Shown here piece after piece: positions 27,367 to 38,323 of a stretch of DNA of 64,000 nt (position 1 is the first letter of the stretch; every line of letters begins with the position of its first letter). The stretch comes from Aquimarina pacifica (GTDB lineage Bacteria > Bacteroidota > Bacteroidia > Flavobacteriales > Flavobacteriaceae). The notes under the pieces are model-generated. The model had not been told where the DNA came from, did not search any database, and saw nothing but the letters and a program-made list of their open reading frames with translations. Location: the NCBI RefSeq assembly GCF_000520955.1, contig NZ_JACC01000032.1:1-64000 (forward strand), given 5' to 3'. The position numbers and the translations under genes are program-made.

Positions 27367-30300
27367 CTAAATCACTATCTTTTTTAAGTCGTCTTTTTTC
27401 TGAAAAGACCATTTGAAATTATCAATGGTTATAGCCAGAAATTCGATAGTCGGATTCTCAAAAACTTGTTGAACATCAATAGGAACATCAAACTTATTTT
27501 CAATTATAAATATAAGTTTCATGGCTCTTAAACTATTTCCTCCTAATTCAAAGAAACTATCTTTAACACCTACTTTTTCAAGCCCAAGTATTTCTTGCCA
27601 GATGTTGACTAATTCTTTTTCCGTTTCAGATGTAGGGGCTTGATAATTTTGTAATGCTACCTCAAAAGTATCCAGTTTTAGCAATGCTTTTTTATCCGTT
27701 TTTCCATTGGGTGTTAAGGGTAATTTATCAATAATGATAAAAGAAGCAGGAATCATGTAAGCAGGTAGAGATTTACTAATATTTTCTTTTACTTGTATAC
27801 TATCAATAGTATCTCCTTGCAAATAGGCCACAATTAACTTATCCCCTTTGTGATCTTTAACCAATACTACAGCCTGTGAGATGTTTTTTTCTAGTAACAG
27901 CGTTTTTTCAATTTCTCCCAATTCTATGCGATACCCTCTTACTTTTACCTGATCATCCTTGCGACCAAAGAAGCGTACGTTACCGTCTGGCATCCAACTC
28001 GCCAAATCCCCTGTTTTATATATAATACTCCCTTTTTTGTAAGGGTTTTCTATAAATAATTCGTTAGTTAAGTTCTCTCGATTGAGATACCCATTGCTTA
28101 AACCATCTCCTGAGATACATAATTCGCCAATAACTCCCTCTGGTTGAAGTTGCATTTGTTCTGAAAAAATATAAAATTGTGTATTACTTATCGGTTTGCC
28201 AATTGGGAGTGCCTCTTCATACTTTTTTTGAATACGATAACAACTGCTATAAGTTGTATCCTCTGATGGTCCGTATAAATTTCTTAATTCAATCGGAAAA
28301 TCTATCAAATTGTTACTCAACCCTACAGGTATAGGCTCTCCCGCCATATTGATTGCCGAAACATTATCAAACGAAATGCCTCTAGAATACAAATCTTCTA
28401 TAACAGATGGTACGGTATTGATAAGTACCTTTCTATCTTTTGATAATTGAGAAGGAATTACCAATCCATTTTCTAAAATACGTACTTTTTTTCCGGTGCT
28501 TAGTGGATAAAACATTTCGAAGACTGACAAATCAAAACAATAAGAAGTAACCGCATAAACAATATCAAATGGAGTATTTTTAAACTCTTCTTTACTCCAA
28601 TTGATTAGAGCAGCCACATTTTTGTGATTTATCTGCACTCCTTTAGGTTTTCCTGTTGACCCAGAGGTATAGATTATATAAGCCAAATCGTGTGAACTAA
28701 TATGAATCCCAGGTAAACTTTTCGGCCAATCTTCAGGTTCAAAATCTTGAATAAAAGTGTCTGTAATTGTAAACTTGCATTGACTATCAGATTCTATATA
28801 ATCAATACGCTCTTTGGGATAATTTAGATCTATCGGTACATAGGTCGCTCCTGCTTTTATAATACCCATTAATGCAATCACCATCAATTCATTTCTAACC
28901 AATTTAACACCAATAAAATCCCCTTTCTTTACCCGATATTTCTCAATCAAACAATGAGCTAATTGATTTGACCTTTCTTGCAATTGCATATACGTAATCT
29001 CTTTATCACCAGATAGCACTGCAATACCTGTGGGTGTTATATTGGCTTGACTCTCTAATAAGGTTACCAAGGTATCTTCTTTTGTATCCAAAAGAGAAAA
29101 TTGATTATTACTAAAGTCAGACAAAATGGTAAATCTCTCTTCTTGAGTTAAATAATCCTGATTACTAATTGATTCCTTAGGATTTTGAGTCACCAGAATA
29201 ATAAACTGTTCTAAATGTTTGGTAAGTCGTTCTATAAATTTCTTTTGATAAATATCACTGTTAAATTCTACTGTCACTGATATTTCTGAATCATTTTCCT
29301 CGAATAAAAAGCTGATATCAAAATGACTACTCCCACGATTTTCATAGGGATAATGTTCTATTTCTAAACCTGTAAATTTTGCTTCGTCTTTTAGAATTTG
29401 TTGCTGATTATGCAAAACAACCATAACATCAAATAAGGCAGACCTAGATACATCTCTTTTAATCTCTAATTGTTCAACTAATGTATCAAAAGGATATTCC
29501 TGATGCTCATAGGCTGACAATAGCGTTACTTTTTCTAGCTCCAAAAGCTCTTCAAAGGAAATAGATTGATCAAAACTTGTTCGTATGGCAAGTGTATTGA
29601 TAAACAACCCTATTTGATTTTCTAAATCTGAATGCGATCTTCCTGACACGGGAGTTCCTAAAACAATATCTGTTTGACCTGTATATCGATAAAACAGTCC
29701 TTTCAACCCAGCCATTAATCCCATGAACAGAGTGGCCTCTGAGTCTTTAACAAATTGCTTCAATGACTGTGCAAAGGTTGTAGAGAATTGATATCTGGTA
29801 GACTTGCCTTTATATGTTTTTACTTTAGGGCGTTTTAGAGTAGAGGGCAATTCTAGTACCGGAATATCCCCTGAGAATTGATCTTTCCAGTAGTTCTCTG
29901 AAGTTTTGAAAGAGAATTGCATGTCCTCACTTTGTAACCAGCTAGCATACTCCTTATATTGAATTGTTAATTCTTGAAGTGGAATTGGGGTATTATTTTT
30001 TAATGCAGTATAAATAAATTTTATTTCGTTTAATAAAACTTCCATAGACCAACCATCACCAATAATATGATGTAAATTTAATACCACAATATGCTCTAAT
30101 TCTGATCTCCTTATTACCTCTATTTGTAATAATGGAGCTTGGGTCAAGTCAAAACTGTGTGTCAATACTTGATCTAAAATTTTTGTAATTGATTCCTCTT
30201 TATTTTCTTCTTTTATATCGTGAACCTTTACATTAAGCTTTACTTTTTCCTTCTGAAGTATACATTGTCTAATCTCTCCTTCTTCAGAAACCTTAAAAAA

Positions 30301-33300
30301 AGTTCTTAAACTCTCATGTCTATGAATCAATGTCAAAACTGCCGATTCTAAGACGGTAATATCTAGATGTCCTTTTAGCTCAATAATATTAGGAATATTA
30401 TAAGCTTTATTTCCTTCGGCAAATTGGCTTATTATCCATAACCGCTGTTGTGCAGGAGTAACGGGATAGCTATCTCTATGCTCGATTTGAGGAATTGCCA
30501 AAAATTCAGCAAGCAAGTGAGGTGTACTTAGAAGAGATTTTATGGTAGGATAACGAAATATATCCTTAATTTCTAAATGTATTCCTAGCTCTTTATTTAC
30601 TTGATTGATCAGTCTTACAGCCTTTAAACTATGTCCCCCTAATTCGAAAAAATTATCATTTGTTCCTATCTTTTCTATTCCCAAAATTTCTTGCCATATC
30701 TGTACAGCTATTTTTTCTTCATGCGTTACCGGCTCAGTATATGTATTTTTGATTACTTGTTCTCCCGAAATGTCTGGCAATTCTTTTTTATTTATTTTAC
30801 CATTAGGGGTAAGTGGGAGATTAGGCAATTCTATAAAGAAAGCAGGTATCATATATTCTGGAAGCTTATCTATTAAGTATGTTCTCAATTGAGAAGGTGA
30901 TACAGAGGAGTTAGAAACAAAATAAGCTACCAATGTTTTTTCATTATGTACTTCTTTACACACTACGACTACCTGAGCCAATTCTTTACCAAAGCTCAAA
31001 ATAGCACTTTCTATTTCACCTAATTCTATTCTATAACCTCTAACCTTTACTTGATCATCTTTTCTTCCCAAAAATTCTATGTTTCCATCGGGCAACCATC
31101 TCGCCATATCACCTGTGGTATACATCTTATCTCCATCAGAAAAAGGATTCGATATAAATTTGTCTTCTGTCAACTCTTTTTTATTGAAATATCCCCTTGC
31201 CACTCCTACTCCAGAGACATACATATTCCCCGTAACACCTATGGGAACAGGCTTTAACCCCTTATCAAGAATGTATACAGATGTATTTGGCAAAGGTTTC
31301 CCTATAGGAATATTAGTATAGTGCTTATCAGATATCTTATATCCTGTACTATACGTTGTATCTTCTGATGGACCATATAGATTCCTTACTTCAATTTTAT
31401 CTAGAGGAAGTTGCTTTATAATATTAACGGGGATAACCTCTCCAGCCATATTTATATAAGAAATGTTCGTGAGATCTAAGTTTTCCTCTACTACTTTTTG
31501 GATTACAGATGGAACCGTATTTAATAAAATATTAGTATCCTTTTTTAAGTATTTATCAAGGTCCAATGCATTATTTAAAACACGGACTTTTTTTCCGATA
31601 GATAATGGATAAAACATTTCGAACACCGATAAATCAAAACAGTGAGAAGTTACGGCATACACAATATCAAATTTTGAAGGATTAAATTCTGATATTGACC
31701 AGTTGATTAACTCAACTGCATTTCTATGCTCAACCATTACTCCTTTGGGTTTTCCTGTGGTCCCAGAAGTATATATGATATATGCCAGATGCTCTGGACT
31801 ATTGATGTTAGTTACCGTGCTATCTGAATATCTATTCTTTATCTTTTTAAATTGATTTAATTTTTTATCATCTAATACTACTTTACAATTACTATCCTTT
31901 TCGATATAATCAATCCTTTCTTGAGGATAGTTAATATCAATGGGTACATATGCAGCTCCTGATTTTAATATGCCTAAAATAACCAGAATAGTATCCTCGC
32001 TTCTTTTTAGTTTAAAACCTACTAAATCATCTGGTTGTATGGCATAGGATTCTTTAAGATAAAAAGCTAGTTGATTAGACTTTGTATGAAGCTCCTTATA
32101 AGACATGGTTTTCCCTTCATAAACAACCGCTGTATCATTGGGAGTTTTATCTACTTGTTCTTCAAACAAATGTATGAGTGTCTTTTGTTGATCTGTGTAT
32201 GCAATTTCTGGGCCTTTAAATTCTTGAAATAGTTGTTTTTTTTCTGAAGACCCTAAAAAATCAAGGTTTTGTACATGGATAGTTGGATACTCAATTGCCT
32301 GAAGCATACAATTCTCTAAATGATCAAATATTTTTCTAATAAAATATGCATCATAGATATCTGTATTATAACTTAGGGTAAGCTCTAATTCTTGTTTTTC
32401 GACAAAAGTAAAACTCAAATCAAATTGAGATGTTTTCCTATCTAATTCGTAATCGACTAATTCTAATCCTAGTAGACTTTCTGGATTGCGAATGCTCTTT
32501 AGTTGACTTTGACTTTGCAAAATAATCATAACGTCAAATAAAGCAGAACGGCTTGTGTCTCTTCGTATATCTAATTTATTTATTAACTCATCAAAAGGAT
32601 AATCCTGATGCTCATACGCCTTAATAAGTGCACTTTTCTGATTTCTTAAAAACTCTGTAAAAGACAAATTATCTTCTATTTTTGTTCGGATAGCAAGAGT
32701 ATTAAGATATAGACCTATTTGTTGTTCTAGCTCGGGATGCGAACGACCGGCAACTGGTGTTCCTATGATAATATCGTTTTGATTCGTATATCTATGCAAT
32801 AGAACCTTAACTCCTGCCATAAGAGTCATGAATAGGGTAACCTCCTGATCACTAGAAAATTTCTTTACTTTATCCAAAAAAGATTCTGAAAAAGAATGTG
32901 TTATTTCTTTTCCGTTATAGGTTTGAATTAGCGGACGAGGCTTAAAACTTGGTAATTCTAATACAGGGAGTTCTCCTTCAAATTGTTTTAACCAAAATGC
33001 TTCTGATATTTTTTGAGAATCTTTATAAGAACTACTATTCATCCAAACTGAATAGTCTTTATATTGAATAGGCAGTGTCTGAAAGTTAACCGTCTCTCCT
33101 TTCAATAAAGTGTTGTATGACGTTATAATTTCTGAAATCAGTATTTCGATTGACCAACCGTCTCCTATAATATGATGTAAATCAATAAAAAAGATACACT
33201 TGTTTTCTTCTAATTGAATAATAGAAGCTCTTAGTAGAGGTGCTTGACTTAAATCAAAGGGAATTCTGTTCTTTTTTTGAATATACGTATCTACTGCGAT

Positions 33301-36021
33301 TTGCTTATCTTTCTTAGATCTAAAATCACTAATTTCAATACCAAAATCTATTTCATTTTCTGATTTAATATATTGATATAGCTCTCCTTTTTCATTTATC
33401 TCAAAATTAGTACGCAACACCTCATGTCTTGCTATTACTATCTCGAGAGCTTCCTGAAGGGTCGAGATAGTAATTCCCCCATTGATCTGAACGGCTTTAG
33501 ATATATTGTATGCTAGTGAGCCTCCTTCTAACTGACTTAGTATCCATAAACGATTTTGTGAAGCCGTTACTGGATACTTATCTGATTCTAATGCTTTCTT
33601 AATAGAAACGTACTTGTTTTCTACCAATTTACTGCTTAATTCTTTAATCGTTGGGTTGACAAAAAAATCTCTAAAAGAGATATTTTTATTCAGGGATTTA
33701 TGGATTCTATTGATTATCTGTGCCACCATTAGACTATGTCCACCTAACTCAAAGAAGTTATCGGTAACGCCCACCTGTTTTGTATTTAAAACGTCTTGCC
33801 ATATCACCACTAACTTCTTTTCTAGATCATTCTCTGGTGCAACATATTTTTTACGAATCCCATCGATATTCTCTGAGCTAAGCAATTTTTTTCTATCTAC
33901 TTTGCCGTGGGAAGTTAGTGGTATAGATTCCTGCTGAACATAAAAGCCCGGAACCATATAATCGGGTAATTTTTCGCTTAAAAATGTTCTAAAATCTGTT
34001 TTATTAACCACTACAGAAGAAACATAAAATAGGACTAAAGTTTTTTCATGATTGATTTCTTTGACCAGTACAATTACTTGTTTTAAGGCATCAGAATATT
34101 GTATGGCAACTCTTTCTATTTCTTCTAACTCTATTCGATACCCTCTTATCTTTACCTGAAAATCCTTTCTACCACTGAATTGAATAACTCCATTGGGTTG
34201 CCATCGTGCCATATCCCCAGTATCGTACATTCTTGTGTTCTCTACAAATGGATTTTTTATAAACTTTTTCGCAGTCAACTCTGCACGATTTAGATACCCT
34301 CTGGCTACTCCTGCACCAGAAACATAAAGTCTTCCTTCTACTCCTATGGGGACAGGTCGTAATTTTTTATCTAAAATATAGGCAGATGAGTTTGCAATAG
34401 GTCGACCAATAGGAATGGTTTTATATTTCTTTTTTTCAATAGGAAATGCCGTAGAAAATGTGGTGTTTTCAGTTGGGCCATATCCATTAACGATATGTAT
34501 ACTTGGGTATTTCGCATACACTTTTGCAACATGTTTTGGTGAAACAACATCTCCACCAACGATTAACTTGTCAATATCTTCAAAAACCGCTACGTCTTCA
34601 TCTACCACTTTATTAAACCAGGAAGACGTCATCCAAATACTATTAACTTTATGATGCTTAATCAGATTAACCAATCTAGCTGTAACTAATAAGTTATTTT
34701 GTTCAGTCAATACTAATTTTGCTCCGTTTAATAAAGTTCCGAAAAACTCTATAATTGTAGCGTCAAAAGAAATAGAACCGGTACTAAGCAAGGTGTGTGT
34801 TTCGCCAAGCTGAAAGAAAGAACAAGGTTTAACTAATCTAATCACATTTCTATGTTCGACCATTACACCTTTGGGGTTCCCTGTAGTTCCTGATGTATAC
34901 ATTACATACGCCAAATTATTAGGACTACATGTAGTTGTTATATCGTCTTTGGGATATTTTGATATAGAAGTATTAAAAACCTCTAACTCCTGATCATCGA
35001 TAATTAGTTTGCAATTACTATCTTTTTGAAGATATGTTATTCTTTCTTCGGGATAATTTCTATCAATTGGTAAATAAGCAGCTCCTGATTTTAATATTCC
35101 CAAAATAACAATAAGTAATTGCTCTGTTTTATCAAGTTTAATTCCTACTATATCCTCTATTTGTAAACCATATTTTTCTTTTAAATAATGTCCAAATTGA
35201 TTGGATCGTTTATGTAACTCTTGATAACTCAGCCTTGTTTTTCCATATTCGACAGCTATACTATTAGGAGTTTTTGTGACTTGATCTTCAAAAACTTTTG
35301 TAATCGTCTTGTGACTAGGGTAATCTTCTTTAGTCGTATTAAACTTGCTAATAATTTGAGTATATTCATTATCAGAAAGGATACTAATCTGGTCATAAGA
35401 CGTATCAATTAAATGAGTTAGATGTACCAAGCAATTTTTAAAATTTTTCAGAAAGTGTTTTGCACAATAATCTGATATAAAATCTTGATTATAAATAATT
35501 TTGATTTCTACTTCATTATGTAAACCCCTAGAAAAACCTATTTGTACCGGCGTATTTTTATTAGATTTTATGCCTGACCCTATATACAATCCAAAATAAT
35601 ATAATTCTGATATTTCTTTACCTTGAACTCTTTGGTGCCAACTATCTAGATCATAATTTTTATGAGTACATACCTCTTGCACCTCTTTTTTTACCTCTTG
35701 CAAGTATTCCTTAAAAGTTGAAGAATCTGCAATTAAAGGTTTAAAAAAAATTAGAGGGTTCTCTGAAGAGGGTTCATACCCTATTTGTTTTTCAAAACTC
35801 GAAAAATACCTTTCTATCAAGTTTCCGTAAATCGCTAATAGAACAGTTAATTCTGCCATAGGTTCTTTACTTGTTAACTTGTCAAAATAACTGACTTCTT
35901 CTTGGGATAGAAAGATCTTTTCTTCAGAAAAGACTATATCTAATGAAGAACTAACAACTTCTGCGTTTTCTAGTTTCTTAACCCAATAATCTGTTGCTAT
36001 TTTTTTTTGAATTGCCGTCAT
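27367..36021 (-). CDS. NRPS-3: partial C-A(Val)-T-C-A(Ala)-T-C-A(Ala)-T
   Basis: 2884 residues, the largest gene in the window. Residues 1 to about 225 match only the C-terminal lobe of a condensation domain and lack the H-H-x-x-x-D-G site, so this first C domain cannot catalyse by itself. A1 (about 240-725) gives the code D-A-I-W-I-G-G-T-F-K, a Val type. C2 and C3 (about 815-1240 and 1850-2285) both carry H-H-I-I-G-D-G-W-S. A2 (about 1270-1765) and A3 (about 2310-2790) both give D-L-F-N-N-A-L-T-Y-K, which I recall as an Ala-type code. The three T domains have F-F-E-L-G-G-H/N-S. Either this protein starts a peptide with Val, or it receives the chain from the C domain that ends NRPS-2. A2 and A3 are nearly identical around the pocket, which indicates module duplication. 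Confidence 0.94.
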   Translation of the reverse strand: MTAIQKKIATDYWVKKLENAEVVSSSLDIVFSEEKIFLSQEEVSYFDKLTSKEPMAELTVLLAIYGNLIERYFSSFEKQIGYEPSSENPLIFFKPLIADSSTFKEYLQEVKKEVQEVCTHKNYDLDSWHQRVQGKEISELYYFGLYIGSGIKSNKNTPVQIGFSRGLHNEVEIKIIYNQDFISDYCAKHFLKNFKNCLVHLTHLIDTSYDQISILSDNEYTQIISKFNTTKEDYPSHKTITKVFEDQVTKTPNSIAVEYGKTRLSYQELHKRSNQFGHYLKEKYGLQIEDIVGIKLDKTEQLLIVILGILKSGAAYLPIDRNYPEERITYLQKDSNCKLIIDDQELEVFNTSISKYPKDDITTTCSPNNLAYVMYTSGTTGNPKGVMVEHRNVIRLVKPCSFFQLGETHTLLSTGSISFDATIIEFFGTLLNGAKLVLTEQNNLLVTARLVNLIKHHKVNSIWMTSSWFNKVVDEDVAVFEDIDKLIVGGDVVSPKHVAKVYAKYPSIHIVNGYGPTENTTFSTAFPIEKKKYKTIPIGRPIANSSAYILDKKLRPVPIGVEGRLYVSGAGVARGYLNRAELTAKKFIKNPFVENTRMYDTGDMARWQPNGVIQFSGRKDFQVKIRGYRIELEEIERVAIQYSDALKQVIVLVKEINHEKTLVLFYVSSVVVNKTDFRTFLSEKLPDYMVPGFYVQQESIPLTSHGKVDRKKLLSSENIDGIRKKYVAPENDLEKKLVVIWQDVLNTKQVGVTDNFFELGGHSLMVAQIINRIHKSLNKNISFRDFFVNPTIKELSSKLVENKYVSIKKALESDKYPVTASQNRLWILSQLEGGSLAYNISKAVQINGGITISTLQEALEIVIARHEVLRTNFEINEKGELYQYIKSENEIDFGIEISDFRSKKDKQIAVDTYIQKKNRIPFDLSQAPLLRASIIQLEENKCIFFIDLHHIIGDGWSIEILISEIITSYNTLLKGETVNFQTLPIQYKDYSVWMNSSSYKDSQKISEAFWLKQFEGELPVLELPSFKPRPLIQTYNGKEITHSFSESFLDKVKKFSSDQEVTLFMTLMAGVKVLLHRYTNQNDIIIGTPVAGRSHPELEQQIGLYLNTLAIRTKIEDNLSFTEFLRNQKSALIKAYEHQDYPFDELINKLDIRRDTSRSALFDVMIILQSQSQLKSIRNPESLLGLELVDYELDRKTSQFDLSFTFVEKQELELTLSYNTDIYDAYFIRKIFDHLENCMLQAIEYPTIHVQNLDFLGSSEKKQLFQEFKGPEIAYTDQQKTLIHLFEEQVDKTPNDTAVVYEGKTMSYKELHTKSNQLAFYLKESYAIQPDDLVGFKLKRSEDTILVILGILKSGAAYVPIDINYPQERIDYIEKDSNCKVVLDDKKLNQFKKIKNRYSDSTVTNINSPEHLAYIIYTSGTTGKPKGVMVEHRNAVELINWSISEFNPSKFDIVYAVTSHCFDLSVFEMFYPLSIGKKVRVLNNALDLDKYLKKDTNILLNTVPSVIQKVVEENLDLTNISYINMAGEVIPVNIIKQLPLDKIEVRNLYGPSEDTTYSTGYKISDKHYTNIPIGKPLPNTSVYILDKGLKPVPIGVTGNMYVSGVGVARGYFNKKELTEDKFISNPFSDGDKMYTTGDMARWLPDGNIEFLGRKDDQVKVRGYRIELGEIESAILSFGKELAQVVVVCKEVHNEKTLVAYFVSNSSVSPSQLRTYLIDKLPEYMIPAFFIELPNLPLTPNGKINKKELPDISGEQVIKNTYTEPVTHEEKIAVQIWQEILGIEKIGTNDNFFELGGHSLKAVRLINQVNKELGIHLEIKDIFRYPTIKSLLSTPHLLAEFLAIPQIEHRDSYPVTPAQQRLWIISQFAEGNKAYNIPNIIELKGHLDITVLESAVLTLIHRHESLRTFFKVSEEGEIRQCILQKEKVKLNVKVHDIKEENKEESITKILDQVLTHSFDLTQAPLLQIEVIRRSELEHIVVLNLHHIIGDGWSMEVLLNEIKFIYTALKNNTPIPLQELTIQYKEYASWLQSEDMQFSFKTSENYWKDQFSGDIPVLELPSTLKRPKVKTYKGKSTRYQFSTTFAQSLKQFVKDSEATLFMGLMAGLKGLFYRYTGQTDIVLGTPVSGRSHSDLENQIGLFINTLAIRTSFDQSISFEELLELEKVTLLSAYEHQEYPFDTLVEQLEIKRDVSRSALFDVMVVLHNQQQILKDEAKFTGLEIEHYPYENRGSSHFDISFLFEENDSEISVTVEFNSDIYQKKFIERLTKHLEQFIILVTQNPKESISNQDYLTQEERFTILSDFSNNQFSLLDTKEDTLVTLLESQANITPTGIAVLSGDKEITYMQLQERSNQLAHCLIEKYRVKKGDFIGVKLVRNELMVIALMGIIKAGATYVPIDLNYPKERIDYIESDSQCKFTITDTFIQDFEPEDWPKSLPGIHISSHDLAYIIYTSGSTGKPKGVQINHKNVAALINWSKEEFKNTPFDIVYAVTSYCFDLSVFEMFYPLSTGKKVRILENGLVIPSQLSKDRKVLINTVPSVIEDLYSRGISFDNVSAINMAGEPIPVGLSNNLIDFPIELRNLYGPSEDTTYSSCYRIQKKYEEALPIGKPISNTQFYIFSEQMQLQPEGVIGELCISGDGLSNGYLNRENLTNELFIENPYKKGSIIYKTGDLASWMPDGNVRFFGRKDDQVKVRGYRIELGEIEKTLLLEKNISQAVVLVKDHKGDKLIVAYLQGDTIDSIQVKENISKSLPAYMIPASFIIIDKLPLTPNGKTDKKALLKLDTFEVALQNYQAPTSETEKELVNIWQEILGLEKVGVKDSFFELGGNSLRAMKLIFIIENKFDVPIDVQQVFENPTIEFLAITIDNFKWSFQKKDDLKKIVI

Positions 36022-36330
36022 CTTGTTTTTTGAATTTATTATTTCTACTTCATTTCACCCTAAACTGAGTTAATAAATAGGGGCGGTACATTAATTTAGA
36101 TTTCTGTGTTTTTTGCAATAGTGGAGATCTCTGATTTTACCACAAAATCAGAATTGCAAGTATTTGGACTTGGTTATATGCATACACTAAGGTATTATAC
36201 GCCTACATTATGCTATATTTTTAAGTTTCATGACAAAGTGTGCTATGTAATAAATTGAATTAGCCAATAATCACGAACTCCTTTTAACTTTTTACAATTT
36301 CCTGAAAAATGAAAAAAGTTAAGATATGTT
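36022..36330. other. Intergenic gap between hydrolase and NRPS-3 genes
   Basis: 309 bp without a gene. It contains the nested inverted repeat at 36113-36159 and is a plausible place for a promoter driving NRPS-3, though no -7/-33 pair could be picked out. Confidence 0.5.
36113..36159. repeat. Nested inverted repeats upstream of NRPS-3
   Basis: An outer TTGCAAT/ATTGCAA pair (36113-36119 and 36153-36159) surrounds a perfect 9-bp inner stem TCTGATTTT/AAAATCAGA (36130-36138 and 36144-36152) with a 5-nt loop. It lies about 90-140 bp upstream of the NRPS-3 start. No T tract follows, so it is more likely an operator or RNA structure than a terminator. Confidence 0.4.
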
Positions 36331-38268
36331 TTATAATAAAATCCCCCAATAAAAAAAATATGTAAGTACTAGTACGTTAGAGAATACTACTGAAAAAACA
36401 ACACTTCGATTATGTATTTTCTTCATTCGAAAAAGGAAAAATAATAACGTGATTGCTAGTAGTACCACAAATACTAAGAGTAGTGTAAAGATGTAATTAA
36501 AACTATCGGGTAGACCAAATGCTAAAATGTAACTATTTTGTGATGCTACTTGTGTTAATGCTAAAACAATAGATAGTAAACTAAGTACCCCCACAAACGA
36601 TGTTGCTATTACAAAAATATTGATAAAAATATCAGAACTTGATGTATATTTTCTTCTGATCATTTTGATCAATCTATTAAAGATCGCAATGATCATAATC
36701 CCTAATGCTATCCCCAAAGGAACTATAAAAATAGGATCCGGTCCTTTTAGACTCTCTCCTACCTTAGATATTCCCGAATTCATAACAATATTTTTTGCAA
36801 AATTTATTTTTTTAACATTACTAAACTCTTGTTTTTCAAGTCTTTTATGTGGATTCTCGACAAATGTTTTTAACATTTCTCTTCCGGTAGCAGTAAAACT
36901 TGGGACATGTCCGTAATTAGGAATGGTTATAGCATACGCATTTTTAAATCTTTTTGCTAGAGCCTTTCCATTTGAAACTGGGGTGATAGGATCATACGCT
37001 CCAGAAAGAATCATAACCGGAGCCTCAAGACTATCTAAATTGCTTGAAGCGTTAACCATTAATGAATCTGATCGCCTAAGGTTCCATTGCTGACATACTG
37101 CAAAGTCTGATTTATAAAATGAAACTCCTCCTTGTATTTTTTTGTATCTCGAAACGTCTTTTTGATATTCAGAAATATCGTTAATAGGAAGTGCTTCATT
37201 ACAACTCACACTGTAGTAGACTCCATAATCCATACTGAGTAAATTAGAAAATGCTTCTACCAATTTCCCTAAAGCATCTACATTTCTATCTTGAAATTGA
37301 TAAATCAATAACGGAATGATTTCTATAAGTTCTTTATGATATAAAGCCTGTTGAAGTGCTATCTTGTAATCTTCTTCATTGTACGTAAAAGAACTACTAT
37401 TGATAATTTCTGAGTCTACCGAAACCTTTATTGGTTTGCTTTTTAAATTTAAAATATTTTTGTAGTACACCTGCTCCAAATCTGGATAATTCTTGTTGCA
37501 CTCCTTATCATTTTTGCACAATTCGAAGACTTTCTTCAAACTGCTCATATAATTACTTGTATTTTGAGTATAATAGGTGGTCATATCATCAATCGAAGAA
37601 TCCAAGATTAATGTTTTGATATCATCAACGTATTCATTTGCATATACCTGTGCAATATAAGTTCCATACGATGCACCGTATATATGCCATTTCGAATATC
37701 CCAATTGCGTTTTTAAGGCATTCAAATCTTTGGCCATAAATAGACTATGATACGATTCTATATCGATTCCTTTTTCTAAAAGATCTTGCTGGCATTCTAA
37801 TACCGATGCTACTTTTTGTTTTTCATCTGTTTCTTCGGGTTGATTCTTTGCCAAAATTTGAAGAAACTTTTGTCCTAAATCCGGACATAAACGAGGTGAA
37901 GAAAAACCAGTTCCTCTCATATCTACCAAAATAATATCATTTTGGTTTCGCAGGGGGTGATCTCGCCAGGGGCCTATATTCTGTATGCTCCCTGCACCAG
38001 GGCCTCCCTGCACAAAAACTACTGCATCTGCATTTTTCTTATTCGATAGGTTTTTTACTACTGCAACAGCTATCTTGATCGTTTTAGTTTTACTAATCGT
38101 ATCCGAGCTTTCCCAGTTTTCTGGAACATTGAGGTACCCCCAATCAATATTGTCTTGTTCTAAAACCTCAACTCCCGGAAAAAAAGATGTTGTTTTTTCA
38201 AAATTTATATGCTGTCCCATTATGTTGCTGATGGATAAAATACCCAATAGCAGAAAAAATCTTTTCAT
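36331..38268 (-). CDS. Membrane-anchored alpha/beta hydrolase, S33/TAP-like peptidase family
   Basis: 645 residues. A signal peptide (about 1-18, cut near I-M-G-Q) is followed by an alpha/beta-hydrolase fold with oxyanion-type G-G-P-G-A-G (88-93), D-M-R-G-T-G (116-121) and nucleophile elbow G-A-S-Y-G-T with Ser200. An Asp in S-G-A-Y-D-P-I-T-P and a His in Y-G-H-V-P complete the triad. This resembles proline iminopeptidase/tripeptidyl aminopeptidase (S33) enzymes acting in the periplasm. The last 150 residues carry four hydrophobic helices, an uncommon addition. It sits 56 bp after NRPS-2 and before NRPS-3, so it may trim the exported peptide, activate a prodrug or give self-protection; these roles are inferred from position. 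Fold assignment is firm. Confidence 0.87.
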   Translation of the reverse strand: MKRFFLLLGILSISNIMGQHINFEKTTSFFPGVEVLEQDNIDWGYLNVPENWESSDTISKTKTIKIAVAVVKNLSNKKNADAVVFVQGGPGAGSIQNIGPWRDHPLRNQNDIILVDMRGTGFSSPRLCPDLGQKFLQILAKNQPEETDEKQKVASVLECQQDLLEKGIDIESYHSLFMAKDLNALKTQLGYSKWHIYGASYGTYIAQVYANEYVDDIKTLILDSSIDDMTTYYTQNTSNYMSSLKKVFELCKNDKECNKNYPDLEQVYYKNILNLKSKPIKVSVDSEIINSSSFTYNEEDYKIALQQALYHKELIEIIPLLIYQFQDRNVDALGKLVEAFSNLLSMDYGVYYSVSCNEALPINDISEYQKDVSRYKKIQGGVSFYKSDFAVCQQWNLRRSDSLMVNASSNLDSLEAPVMILSGAYDPITPVSNGKALAKRFKNAYAITIPNYGHVPSFTATGREMLKTFVENPHKRLEKQEFSNVKKINFAKNIVMNSGISKVGESLKGPDPIFIVPLGIALGIMIIAIFNRLIKMIRRKYTSSSDIFINIFVIATSFVGVLSLLSIVLALTQVASQNSYILAFGLPDSFNYIFTLLLVFVVLLAITLLFFLFRMKKIHNRSVVFSVVFSNVLVLTYFFYWGILL

Positions 38269-38323
38269 TTTAAAAAAATTTATTGATTATGATAGAATTA
38301 AAAGTTTACTAGTACTTGAGATT

